From: JBBSEZ01 sp038239195
Lineage (GTDB): Bacteria > Planctomycetota > Planctomycetia > Gemmatales > Gemmataceae
Reading direction: 5' to 3'
NCBI GenBank assembly: GCA_038239195.1
Contig: JBBSEZ010000059.1
Location: 1 to 29,985, forward strand
Length of the DNA: 29,985 bases
The notes beneath the pieces were generated by a model. The model did not search any database. It had not been told where the DNA came from and saw only the letters and a program-made list of their open reading frames with translations. Shown here piece by piece: positions 7,521 through 14,910 of this stretch (positions within the stretch are counted from its first letter, which is position 1; every line of letters starts with the position of its first letter). The translations under genes and the position numbers were made by a program.

Positions 7521-7981
7521 TCAGGGCTCCTTGTTGATGCGCTGGGCCAAGCCTTGCTGGAGGCGGGCGCGGGCGCGGGTCAGCCGCGACGTCACCGTGC
7601 CCAGGGGCACGTCGGCGATGGCGGCGACGTCCTTGTACGAGAGCCCCTCCAGGTCGCGCAAGACCACGACTCCCGGAAGACCGCCGGCAGCTCTTCCCCG
7701 GCCTCGCGGACGAGCTCCACGGTCCCCTTCTGGAGCAGCGGGGCATCCGGGCCCGGGGCGTCGAAGGCGCTGTGCGCCGCTTCGTCGAATGGCAGCAGGT
7801 CGCGGGCCCGGTTCTGCTTCAGCCAGGTGTAGCAGCTGTTGCGCACTACGGTCAGCAGCCAGGCGCTCGCGTCCCCGCCGCGGTAGCGGTCGAAGAACTT
7901 GAAGGCGCGCAGGTAGGCCTCCTGCACCATGTCCTCGGCATCGTGGTCGTCGCGGGCCAGCTGGCCCGGCAGACAGTTTAT
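7521..7981 (-). pseudogene. ECF sigma factor, frameshifted and N-terminally truncated
   Basis: The minus frame reads LARDDHDAEDMVQEAYLRAFKFFDRYRGG, then AWLLTVVRNSCYTWLKQNR: classic ECF region 2 with the DAEDxVQEAYLRAF motif. Near 7671 the frame is lost. The sequence CGGGAG-TCGTGGTC needs one extra G to read REVVVLRDLEGLSYKDVAAI, followed by VPLGTVTSRLTRARARL, the usual region 4 ending. The N-terminus stops at about 7981 with no start codon or full region 2.1. The stop at 7521-7523 is one base before the anti-sigma ATG. Both partners of this sigma/anti-sigma pair are therefore inactivated independently. Confidence 0.8.
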
Positions 7982-8013
7982 TCCCCACCGCGGCGATCTT
8001 CGCCCTCTGCCCC

Positions 8014-8055
8014 TTGACAGCCGGCCGCTTCCCGGTCCAATACCTAAATCTGTAG
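8014..8055 (+). promoter_or_regulatory. Promoter -35 and BlaI/MecI-type operator upstream of blaI-like gene
   Basis: TTGACA at 8014-8019 is a perfect -35 box. Downstream, CTAAATCTGTAG (8044-8055) matches the BlaI/MecI core palindrome CTACATATGTAG at 10 of 12 positions, as remembered from the family's operator consensus. The -10 box is not clear: CAATAC (8038-8043), 18 nt from -35, is poor. The operator ends 18 nt before the BlaI-like ATG, fitting autorepression. Confidence 0.5.
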
Positions 8056-8073
8056 GCTTTAATCGTTCGGCGA

Positions 8074-8480
8074 ATGAGGAGTGGCCCTTTCAGGGAAATC
8101 CCGACACCAACCCCTCGCGAACTGGAGATTTTGAAGATACTCTGGGAACACGGCACGAGCAGCGTGCGCGGCGTGTACCTGCGGTTGCAGGAGCGCGAGC
8201 CGACCCTGGCGTACAACACCGTGCAGACGATGTTGCGCATCGTGGAGGACAAGGAACTGGTCGGGCACGAGCTCGACGGGCGAACGTTCCTCCAGGTGGC
8301 CCGGTTCACGCGCGACGAGAGCACGGTGCGCTTTCTCGATCGCGTTTTCGACGGGCGGCGGCGCAGCTGGTACAGAGCCTGCTACGAGCCGAGCGCATCG
8401 CGCCGGAGGAGCTGGAGCAGATCCAGGCGTCGATCGCGGCGGCGCGCAAACGGAACCGGAAGCGGGCCGGGGAGGTATGA
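8074..8480 (+). pseudogene. BlaI/MecI/CopY-family repressor, frameshifted
   Basis: Residues 1-90 read as a BlaI winged helix: TPRELEILKILWEHGTSSV, then VYLRLQ, LAYNTVQTMLRIVEDKELV and HELDGRTFLQVARFTRDE. These proteins repress genes under control of an M56 (BlaR1-like) protease. At 8353-8355 the run GACGGGCGG appears to lack one G. With that base the protein would continue AAAQLVQSLLRAERIAPEEL and end at TGA 8478-8480, the normal dimerisation domain. As it stands the frame runs on, without a stop, into the downstream PDZ gene. The start has no convincing ribosome site. A sequencing error in the G-run is the main alternative explanation. Confidence 0.8.
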
Positions 8481-8504
8481 GGGGAGGGCGTTGCGAGCGG
8501 GACG

Positions 8505-8582
8505 ATGGCCACGAGTTGGTTGCTGCAAACGGCGCTGCACGGCGGGGCGCCACGGGAGCTCTCGGACCTACCAAACCTTTAG
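8505..8582 (+). pseudogene. Possible N-terminal stub of a lost M56 (BlaR1-like) peptidase
   Basis: ATG 8505 opens a 25-codon frame beginning MATSWLLQTALHGG and ending at TAG 8580-8582. The opening resembles the first membrane helix of M56 sensor peptidases, which normally follow blaI in planctomycetes. After HGG the hydrophobic character is lost. It may be the remaining edge of a deleted M56 gene between BlaI and the PDZ protein. The resemblance is short, so this is a tentative call. Confidence 0.3.
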
Positions 8583-8595
8583 GCGGAGGATAGCC

Positions 8596-9744
8596 ATGCT
8601 GTTGCAGAACGGAGGCCGGAGGGAGGCGCGCTGCCCCCGGCCGTGGTTGCTGGTGGCCTCGTGTGGCTTGCTGGCCCTGGCGGTGCCGATCGCGGGGGTG
8701 CGGCTGCAAGCGGTCGAGGGCGCGCCGGCCCCGGAGGAAAAGAAAGAGGCCCCCAAGAAGGAAGCGCCGAAGGCGCCGGGCCTGATTCCGAAGGCAGAAG
8801 ACTTCCCCGTGCCGCCGGGCCTGGGCCCCACGGCGGAGAAGCGCTTGCGCGCCCAGATGAAGCAGATGGAGCAGGCGATGAAGCGCCTCCAGCCGGGCAT
8901 GAGCCCCGCGATGGAAAAGCGGATGCGCGCGCAGATGGAAGAGACGATGAAGCGGATGGCGGAAAACATGAAGGGCGTGCCGGGCGGGTTGCCGGGGATG
9001 CCCGGCCTACCTGGCATGCCGGGCGGCATCTGGATCAACCCGCGGATTGGCGGCCCCGGCCAGCCTGGGATGAGCGAATCGCGCCTCGGAGCGCAGCTGG
9101 AGCCCCCGAGCGCGACGCTGGTGGACCAACTGGAGCTGCCGAAGGACCAGGGGCTGGTGGTGCGCGAACTGTCCCCGAACTCGGCGGGCGCCAAGGGCGG
9201 ACTGAAGGCCCACGACATCTTGCTGGAACTGGGCGGCAAGGCGGTGTCGAGCAAGTTGGAGGACTTCGCCCAGCAGTTGAAGGCCCTCAAGGTGGATGCC
9301 AAGGTAGACGCGGTGGTGATGCGCAAGGGGCGCAAGGAGACGGTGAAGGGCCTGACGCTGCCCGAGGCGAAGGAGCCGCTGCGGCTGGTCCGCCCGGGCT
9401 TCGTGGCGTTCCCCATTCTGCCAGGCGCCTTCCCGGGCGTGCCGGCCCCTGGCATTGGCGGCATCGTGCCGCGGGGGATCAACGCCCGCGCCACGAGCAT
9501 CTCGATGAGCCGCAACGGCAACCAGTTCACGATCGCGCGCCGGGACAACGGCGAGAAGATCGCGGTCAAGGGCACGATCGACGCGGGCAAGGCGGAGTTG
9601 AGCGAGGCGGTCATCGAGGCTGGGGGGGAGACGAAGGCGTACGACGCGCTGAACAAGGTGCCGCAGAAGCATCAGGAGGCGGTCAAGGCCTTGCTGCGGA
9701 TGGTGGAGAAGGGCAATGTCAACGTGCGGATCGGCGGCCGGTAG
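8596..9744 (+). CDS. Secreted/membrane-anchored PDZ-domain protein
   Basis: A 382-residue protein. Residues 18-37 (LLVASCGLLALAVPIAG) form a signal peptide or anchor, followed by a Lys/Glu/Pro-rich linker, a Met-rich helical region with repeated AMEKRMRAQM-type heptads (about 75-125), a Gly/Pro/Met-rich stretch (GLPGMPGLPGMPGG), and a PDZ domain at about 165-260 (GLVVRELSPNSAGAKGGLKAHDILLELGGKAV, the ligand-groove and carboxylate-loop pattern). A C-terminal domain of unknown type follows. GGAGGA lies 5 nt before the ATG. There is no protease domain, so this is a PDZ-only adaptor, probably periplasmic. In this lineage such genes often follow a BlaI/M56 pair. Here BlaI is frameshifted and M56 is missing, leaving its regulation uncertain. 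Confidence 0.8.
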   Translation: MLLQNGGRREARCPRPWLLVASCGLLALAVPIAGVRLQAVEGAPAPEEKKEAPKKEAPKAPGLIPKAEDFPVPPGLGPTAEKRLRAQMKQMEQAMKRLQPGMSPAMEKRMRAQMEETMKRMAENMKGVPGGLPGMPGLPGMPGGIWINPRIGGPGQPGMSESRLGAQLEPPSATLVDQLELPKDQGLVVRELSPNSAGAKGGLKAHDILLELGGKAVSSKLEDFAQQLKALKVDAKVDAVVMRKGRKETVKGLTLPEAKEPLRLVRPGFVAFPILPGAFPGVPAPGIGGIVPRGINARATSISMSRNGNQFTIARRDNGEKIAVKGTIDAGKAELSEAVIEAGGETKAYDALNKVPQKHQEAVKALLRMVEKGNVNVRIGGR

Positions 9745-9760
9745 GACGGTTGTCGGCTCG

Positions 9761-9788
9761 CGAGCGGCGGGCTTGTCCCCGCCGCTCG
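9761..9788 (+). terminator. Hairpin after the PDZ gene
   Basis: CGAGCGGCGGG (9761-9771) and CCCGCCGCTCG (9778-9788) form a perfect 11-bp stem with a 6-nt CTTGTC loop, beginning 17 nt after the PDZ-gene stop. There is no T-run, so it may pause polymerase or protect the mRNA end rather than act as a classical intrinsic terminator. Confidence 0.5.
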
Positions 9789-9825
9789 ATACTGCGCGGA
9801 GGCAGCAAAAGAGGAGACGAGGGGC

Positions 9826-9853
9826 TTGATTTTGAGGGCGGGGCTGCCATAAT
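9826..9853 (+). promoter_or_regulatory. Promoter of tRNA-Leu
   Basis: TTGATT (9826-9831) and CATAAT (9848-9853) are separated by 16 nt, matching -35 at 4/6 and -10 at 5/6. The -10 box lies 13 nt before the mature tRNA 5' end, the usual distance for a short-leader tRNA transcript. Confidence 0.6.
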
Positions 9854-9866
9854 CTCAAGGGAGCGA

Positions 9867-9951
9867 GCCGGAGTGGCGGAATTGGCAGACGCGCCAGGTT
9901 GAGGGCCTGGTCCCTGTCATGGGGGTGCAGGTTCAAGTCCTGTCTCCGGCA
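9867..9951 (+). tRNA. tRNA-Leu (anticodon GAG)
   Basis: An 85-nt cloverleaf. Acceptor stem GCCGGAG (9867-9873) pairs with CTCCGGC (9944-9950), with A as discriminator. Anticodon stem CCAGG/CCTGG encloses the loop TTGAGGG with anticodon GAG. The long variable arm (TCCC...GGGG) is typical of the leucine class II tRNA, and the T arm is GCAGG-TTCAAGT-CCTGT. The 3' CCA is not encoded. The gene reads CUC/CUU codons. It stands alone between a promoter and a terminator, with no integrase or att-like repeat seen downstream. Confidence 0.95.
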
Positions 9952-9986
9952 TTTTTGCAAACCCTTTCCCTCATGGGCTTTACGCT

Positions 9987-10024
9987 TGCCCCGAACGTGC
10001 AAGGGCACCGTTCGGGGCACTTTT
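9987..10024 (+). terminator. Intrinsic terminator of tRNA-Leu
   Basis: TGCCCCGAACG (9987-9997) is complementary to CGTTCGGGGCA (10009-10019). The inner TGC/GCA bases extend the stem around an AAGG loop with one bulged base. CTTTTC follows at once. It lies 36 nt downstream of the tRNA, as a strong Rho-independent terminator should. Confidence 0.8.
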
Positions 10025-10163
10025 CATACAGGGAGGCATCGCCGGAACGACGCGATGCCTCGCCAAGCGAAACCCTGCTTCAGAAGCAGCAAGACTCGAG
10101 GAGAGGGAGTTACCGAAGTGGAAGGGCGGGCCTACCCTTGGCCGGTTGCGGGGAGGGCGGCGC

Positions 10164-10310
10164 TCACCTCCTCTTGAACTCGTACGTCTTGCCCTTCTCG
10201 TCCTCCGTGATCAGGCCCTTGTCCGTCAAGGACTTGATCTGGAGCGTGTCCTCGAATTCCTTGTGGCCCTGCTTCAGGCTCTTCTCGATCGAGTTGCCCT
10301 CGACGCTGCT
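10164..10310 (-). pseudogene. C-terminal fragment of an unidentified gene joined to the kinase remnant
   Basis: In a frame different from the kinase, about 48 codons read SSVEGNSIEKSLKQGHKEF, then DTLQIKSLTDKGLITEDEKG and KTYEFKRR, ending at TGA 10164-10166. The composition is ordinary soluble protein (Lys/Glu-rich, well balanced), unlike the Arg/Gly-rich kinase-frame reading of the same DNA. This suggests a true coding remnant. It could be the natural C-terminus of the kinase-like gene after a shift, or the tail of another gene fused by deletion. I do not recognise the family. Confidence 0.45.
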
Positions 10311-10918
10311 TGCGCAGGGGGTGCTGGTAGGCGGGCTTGCCGTTCTCGAGCTGCTGCCGGCCGACCAGGGCGGGCACGCACGTGCAGTCGTAATCGACGA
10401 GGACCGGCTCGTTGCCGACGACCATCACGTTGTCGTGCTGCAAGTCACCGTGGGCGATGTTGGCCGTGCGCAGGTCTTCGAGGAGCTTGCCCCAGCGCTC
10501 GGCCATCTGGAGGAGGGCGTCGGCCTTGCCGGCGTAGACGCGGTCATGCACCCAGTTGCCGAGGGAAACGCCGGAGACCCAGTCCATGGTGACGAGGGGG
10601 AACCACCCGCCACCGACGCGGATGCCCTCCGCGCTGTAGTTGAAGGCGACGATGCAAGGCGGGCGCTGGGCGCTGAGGTGGTCGGTGATCGCGTGGTAGC
10701 GCCCCTCGCGCTCTTTCTCGGGGTAGAGGAAGACGCGAACGGCGATGGTGCGCGAGCCGCTGGTGAGCTTGTAAACGTTGGCAAAGGCGCCGGAGCGGGC
10801 GCGTGGAACGCGCAAACTTTGACTTCGATCTTGCCGGCCTGGAGCACCGGGCCCTTGAAGGCCAGGCCGGGGTGCTGCGGGCGTCGCGGTAATCGACGGC
10901 CGTTGGCCACGTGCTCAC
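10311..10918 (-). pseudogene. Serine/threonine kinase-like gene, frameshifted and truncated
   Basis: A GTG at 10918 with GGAGG 7 nt upstream begins MSTWPTAVDYRDA. Two successive one-base losses are then needed to keep sense. One takes the frame into HPGLAFKGPVLQAGKIEVK, the other into RARSGAFANVYKL, the glycine-rich loop. Kinase features follow: AVRVFLY (Arg where the ATP-binding Lys usually sits), FPLVTMDWVSGVSLGNWV (hinge), ANIAHGDLQHDNVMV (catalytic loop HGDLxxxN) and VLVDYD (DFG-like). The frame departs from sense after KPAYQHP, so the C-lobe is absent and an unrelated tail follows. Planctomycetes carry many intact relatives. This copy cannot encode a complete kinase. Confidence 0.75.
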
Positions 10919-10930
10919 CTGAACGCCTCC

Positions 10931-11167
10931 CTATTCGGCTGCCTGTGGCAACACGCAGGAGCCGCGTACGGGCATCAGCCAGAGGATCAGCCCGAGAATG
11001 CCGAACGACCCCCAGTTCCGCAGCAACGCCGCCGTAGCGCGGCTCGCCTCCGCCCTTCCCCCCGAACGAGCAGTCGTTCGTCCCTGGGGCGTGACCTCCC
11101 CGCGGCGGATCGCCTCGTGCAGGGCCTCCCTGTGCGTCGAGGGACGCTCCCGCCGTTCGATTTCCAC
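10931..11167 (-). CDS. Possible small single-pass membrane protein
   Basis: A 78-codon frame starts 6 nt after the stop of the HEAT lipoprotein gene, with AAGG 9 nt before the ATG, so it could be translated by coupling. The N-terminal half is polar and Arg/Glu-rich. Residues 51-66 (WGSFGILGLILWLMPV) form one hydrophobic helix, followed by a short tail. It is followed after 12 nt by the kinase-like remnant. I recognise no family. It may instead be non-coding or another remnant of the decaying locus. Confidence 0.4.
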   Translation of the reverse strand: MEIERRERPSTHREALHEAIRRGEVTPQGRTTARSGGRAEASRATAALLRNWGSFGILGLILWLMPVRGSCVLPQAAE

Positions 11168-11173
11168 AGGCCT

Positions 11174-12952
11174 TCACTTCTTCCGAATGGCCCGCAGCGC
11201 CTCCTTCGCCTCGTCGCGGACGGCCTTCACCCGGTGCGTCGCAGCCAACGTTTCGAGAGCAGGAACGCTCTCCTTGGCGCCGGGCCCCATTTCGCGCAAT
11301 GCGCGGACGGCATTCAACAGGGACCGGCCGTCCTTGTCCCCCAATTTCTTCAGGAGGGCCGGCACCGCGTCCGGGCCGATCTTCCCCAGCGCGAACACGG
11401 CGTACGGTATTACGTAGGGGCCTCGGTCGCCGTTGTCGTTGAGCAACCGCACCAGGTCCGGAATGGCGGCTTTTGCCTTGGGCCCCATCTCCCCCAACCT
11501 CAACGCGGCAGAATGGCGGCGGCGATGTTCCGCGCTCCACAATTCGCCGATGAACGCCCTCACCGCGGCCGGCGAGCCGATCTTGACGAGCGCACCCCGC
11601 GCCGCGCTCTCGGCGAAATAGAGGTCGTCACTCAGCAGGGGCCTCAGGTCGCTCACCGCGGCCTCGGCCTCCGGCCCCATCCTCCCCAGCTGGAACGCGG
11701 CCGCCCCGCGCACCCCGCCGTTCTCGTGCTTCAGCAACGCGCGCAGCCGAGGCAGCGAGGCCTTGTCCGCCGGCCCGAGGTCCTGCATCGCCTTCGCCGC
11801 CGCCTTGGCGATTTCCTGATCGTGCGAACCGAGGTAGTACTCGAAGGCCATCAGTCCCGCCAGGTCGGGGATGGCCTCCTTCGCAGTCGGGCCAGCCTTG
11901 CCCAGTGCCCGCACGGCCGCGAAGACGACGGCGCGTTCCTCGTGCGCCAGCAGGGCCGCCAGTGCCCGGGCCTCTTCCTTCGAGGCCGGCTTCACTTTCT
12001 TGGCGGCTAGCAGGGCGGCCAGTTCCTCGTCGTCCCGTTTCAGACGGGCGGCGGGCGTCGGCTTGAACTTTTCGTTGGAGAGGCCGATTCGGTCGATGAC
12101 CCGCTTGTGGGAGCCTTCCACCGCCGCCGCGTACGCGCGGATCGGGCCGATGATTCGGTTGGCCTGGGCGCGCCCGTAAACCCCGGCCAGAGTGACCGCG
12201 TCTTCCTGAACCTTTCTGGACAAGGTCGCCGCCTGGCGATGACTTCGTCGGACGGCGTCGTTGGCGTCGGCCCCGAGGGCGACGAGCAACGCCTCCAGGT
12301 TCGCCCGCGACTCGGAGACGTTTCCCACCGACGGGCACCAGAGGTGCGCCACAATCGCGTCGATCGTCTTCCGCTTCGCCCCGGCCAATAGCTTGGCCGG
12401 CGCCTCGCCGCCTTGTTGCCACACGTGGAGCCAGAGCAGCAAGTCGGTGTCCAGGTCCGCGAACGCCGCCCCGCCTTGCGCGGCGAACAGGTCGTAAGCG
12501 CGATCCTTCGCCCGGGCCTTGACCAACTCGGCGCGGAGCAGATCGGGGAGCCCCGCCTTTTTCGACCTCGCAAGGGCGAGCAAGACGCGGGCATGGCCGT
12601 CCTTTTCGTCCAGCTCGACCGCCTTTTCCAGGTCTTTGATTGCGCTGTCGAATTGTTTCTCGCGCAGTCCGATCAGTCCGCGAAGCAGGAAGAGAGGCGC
12701 CGCTCCCTTCCCGGAGTCGATGGCCGCGCCCAGTTCCCCTTTCACCTTGGCGGCGAGCTGCTTCAGTTGCTTCTGTTTGCCCGTCGCGGGCTCGTCCTTT
12801 TTCGCGGGGGCCGGTTTCTCCTCCGCGACGGCGATCGCGTTCTCTCGCGCCTCGACTTCCGACGCGGACGGAGGTGCCGCAGCGGGCCGACACGCCGTCA
12901 AGAGGCTCAAGGACAACAGCGCGGTGACCGACAGACCGGTGGGCCGAAGCAT
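11174..12952 (-). CDS. Lipoprotein with TPR-like and HEAT repeats
   Basis: A 592-residue protein. It opens with a signal peptide and lipobox: MLRPTGLSVTALLSLSLLTAC, with the lipidated Cys at 21. I chose the start at 12952 on this basis and on GGAG 9 nt upstream. A Lys/Glu/Ala-rich linker follows, then a TPR-like unit (GLREKQFDSAIKDLEKAVEL, about 100-130) and a middle helical region. From about residue 325 to the end come at least five HEAT/PBS-type repeats with the pattern AVRALGKAGPTAKEAIPDL, for example AAFQLGRMGPEAEAAVSDL and ALRLGEMGPKAKAAIPDLV. It is probably tethered to a membrane and acts as a protein-binding scaffold. The partner is unknown. It precedes the small membrane ORF and the kinase remnant on the same strand, so these may have formed one signalling unit. 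Confidence 0.85.
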   Translation of the reverse strand: MLRPTGLSVTALLSLSLLTACRPAAAPPSASEVEARENAIAVAEEKPAPAKKDEPATGKQKQLKQLAAKVKGELGAAIDSGKGAAPLFLLRGLIGLREKQFDSAIKDLEKAVELDEKDGHARVLLALARSKKAGLPDLLRAELVKARAKDRAYDLFAAQGGAAFADLDTDLLLWLHVWQQGGEAPAKLLAGAKRKTIDAIVAHLWCPSVGNVSESRANLEALLVALGADANDAVRRSHRQAATLSRKVQEDAVTLAGVYGRAQANRIIGPIRAYAAAVEGSHKRVIDRIGLSNEKFKPTPAARLKRDDEELAALLAAKKVKPASKEEARALAALLAHEERAVVFAAVRALGKAGPTAKEAIPDLAGLMAFEYYLGSHDQEIAKAAAKAMQDLGPADKASLPRLRALLKHENGGVRGAAAFQLGRMGPEAEAAVSDLRPLLSDDLYFAESAARGALVKIGSPAAVRAFIGELWSAEHRRRHSAALRLGEMGPKAKAAIPDLVRLLNDNGDRGPYVIPYAVFALGKIGPDAVPALLKKLGDKDGRSLLNAVRALREMGPGAKESVPALETLAATHRVKAVRDEAKEALRAIRKK

Positions 12953-13302
12953 GAAGGAAGTCTCCTCGACCAGGGGAAGCCGCCGAACGGGCCCTCGACC
13001 GAACGGCGGGCGTGAGCCGGGCAAACCGCTTCCACCCATACTACGCGAGAAACGAGGAGACCTTGCACCTGGGCCCTGAAAAAGGTGGACCGACTTACCG
13101 GACGTCGGCGTCTGCTGATAACCGGAGACGACTTAGCGTTAGCTGGCCTCGGGGGCCGCGCGGACGCCGATTCCCACCGCGAAGCGGTTTTGTTCAACAG
13201 GAACGGTACGGCTGACGAGAGGAGCTGCGCAGGCGGTAGGCGCCGGGCTCGGCGTAGTTCAGCCTTCAGCTTCGCTCCCGAGGACCAAGGCGGCATTGGC
13301 GG
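12953..13302. other. Intergenic region between HEAT lipoprotein and CotH genes
   Basis: About 350 nt between two minus-strand genes. A low-scoring open frame crosses it but has no family resemblance, no good start signal and Arg/Pro/Ser-rich shadow composition. No convincing promoter, hairpin or RNA was found. It must hold the promoter of the HEAT lipoprotein gene unless that gene is read through from CotH. Confidence 0.5.
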
Positions 13303-14910
13303 TCACGGGCGTCCCGGCCCAAACCCAGGTCTGCCTTCCCGGAGCTTCTTCCACTCGGCAAACTGCTCCGCCGTGAGGACCTTCTGAATCTTCGCCTCGA
13401 CCTCCTTCTGAAGTTCCGCCATCTGGCGCTTTTGCTCCACCCTCAGCTTCAGACGGTCCTGAACCGGGCCTGGCATCACCTCGCCGATACGCGGCGGGCC
13501 GAGCCCTCCAGGGCCGCCGAAGCCCCCGGGTCGGCCGAAGCCGAAGACCGCCGGGACGAGCCCTTTGCTCTTCCCGGCCAGCTGGGCCGCCACCGCCTTC
13601 GGCCGCTTCTCGAAGAACGCCCGCGGCGGCAGCGAGGCGCCGAACACGCCCCCCCCGAACGGCCCGACGCCCCCCGCCTTCTCCTTCCGCGCCGCGGCCG
13701 CCTTCTTCTCCCGGGCCAGGGGCCCCTTCAGCGCCGCCTCGACCGCGTCCACCTCCTTCAACAGTTTCGCCTTCGCGAACGGCCCGGCAGTCAATTCCTC
13801 CAGCACCTTGCGGTACTTCGCATTCACTTCCTTCGTCGCCAGCAGGCGGTCGATCAGCTTGTTCTGCCCGGCGTGGGGGTGCATGACGCTCAGCTCGAGC
13901 TGCTGCTCCGGCGTCCCGCCGGCCGGCCACGCCGCCAGCGACAGGTCGAGGTCCCAAGGGATGAAGACGAACCTGTCGTCCGGCCGGAGGTAGAGGTAAT
14001 AGTTGTGGCCGAAGGCGAGGAAGCTGTCGAGGTTCGACAGCAGGGCGTTGGCGGCAAGGAAACGCAGGAAGGCGTCCACGTCGAGGAACGAAGCGACCTC
14101 CTTCCGGAACTGAACTTCGGGGGCGCTGTGGACGAGGCGGGTGAACTCGATCAGCCGCTTCTTCTGGGCCGGCGTCGGCTCCCCCTTGGGGCGGTAGCGG
14201 TCGGCGTACGGCTTCCAGTCGTCGCCGAAATGTTGGAGCCCACCTTGCAGCCCCTCCGGCTTCAGGAGCATGCCCTCGCTGCCCTTGAAGTGGCGCCGGA
14301 GGAATCGCTTGTCCACAGGCTCGACGAGGGTGTAGACGCCGACGCACTCTTTGTTGTACTTGCCCGGCACAGTGAGAGTCAGCTCGGCGAAGGCGGTTCG
14401 CGAGGCGGAGACGCCGGCGGCGCGGAAGAAAGCGAACGAGAGCGCCTCGCGCGCGTTGCTCGGGTCGGTGACGCCGCAGTTGAGGTTGAGCGTCTTGACG
14501 CCATCGAGCTTCTGGCCCTCGCGGTGCCGGCCGAGGTTGATCTTGAGCGACTTCTTCAGCCCCCGCGAGGCCACGTAGGTGAAGTTGCCCTTGTAGCGGA
14601 CGCCGACGGCCTCCAGGGCCTTGCCCTCGTGGGTGAGTTCGCCCCGTGCCCACGGGAACTCGATGCCGAAAGTGTTCCGATGGGTGCCAGGCGTCGGTGT
14701 CTTGGGCGCGCCTGGCGGCCCGAAACCGCCGAAACCGCCGCCCGCCGGCACCATCTTGGCAAACTCCTTGGTCTCGAGCCGCAGGTGCAGGCCGACCACG
14801 TTCGCCGTCTTGAAGACGGCGTCGCCCGCGTTCGTGCCCTTCGGCTCGCCGAGGGCCGGCGTGGCTGCCAGCGCGGTGAGGGGCAGGAGAAGCCAGAATC
14901 CTCGGCTCAT
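13303..14910 (-). CDS. Secreted CotH-kinase family protein
   Basis: A 535-residue protein with a signal peptide (1-21, FWLLLPLTALAATPALG). The CotH fold signatures are in order: RYKGNFTY (105-112), SLKINL (121-126), LNLNCGVTDPSNAREALSFAFFRAAGV (141-167), YTLVEPVDKRFLRR (193-206), LAANALLSNLDSFLAFGHNYYLY (285-307) and FVFIPWDLDLSLA (314-326). The last two blocks carry the Asp-based nucleotide-binding residues of this atypical secreted kinase family, known from spore-coat CotH and common in planctomycetes. A Gly/Phe/Pro-rich linker and a C-terminal LTAEQFAEWKKLREG helix follow. The in vivo substrate is unknown. The start codon lacks a strong ribosome site, but the signal peptide supports it. 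Confidence 0.9.
   Translation of the reverse strand: MSRGFWLLLPLTALAATPALGEPKGTNAGDAVFKTANVVGLHLRLETKEFAKMVPAGGGFGGFGPPGAPKTPTPGTHRNTFGIEFPWARGELTHEGKALEAVGVRYKGNFTYVASRGLKKSLKINLGRHREGQKLDGVKTLNLNCGVTDPSNAREALSFAFFRAAGVSASRTAFAELTLTVPGKYNKECVGVYTLVEPVDKRFLRRHFKGSEGMLLKPEGLQGGLQHFGDDWKPYADRYRPKGEPTPAQKKRLIEFTRLVHSAPEVQFRKEVASFLDVDAFLRFLAANALLSNLDSFLAFGHNYYLYLRPDDRFVFIPWDLDLSLAAWPAGGTPEQQLELSVMHPHAGQNKLIDRLLATKEVNAKYRKVLEELTAGPFAKAKLLKEVDAVEAALKGPLAREKKAAAARKEKAGGVGPFGGGVFGASLPPRAFFEKRPKAVAAQLAGKSKGLVPAVFGFGRPGGFGGPGGLGPPRIGEVMPGPVQDRLKLRVEQKRQMAELQKEVEAKIQKVLTAEQFAEWKKLREGRPGFGPGRP

Noticed and set aside
9867..9951. tRNA-Leu as an attachment site for an integrated element
   Set aside because: No integrase gene and no direct repeat of the tRNA 3' end were seen downstream. 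A terminator follows directly.
12907..13296. A minus-strand protein of 129 codons between the HEAT and CotH genes
   Set aside because: Arg/Pro/Ser-rich, without a ribosome site or recognisable motif, and overlapping the signal-peptide region of the HEAT lipoprotein in another frame.
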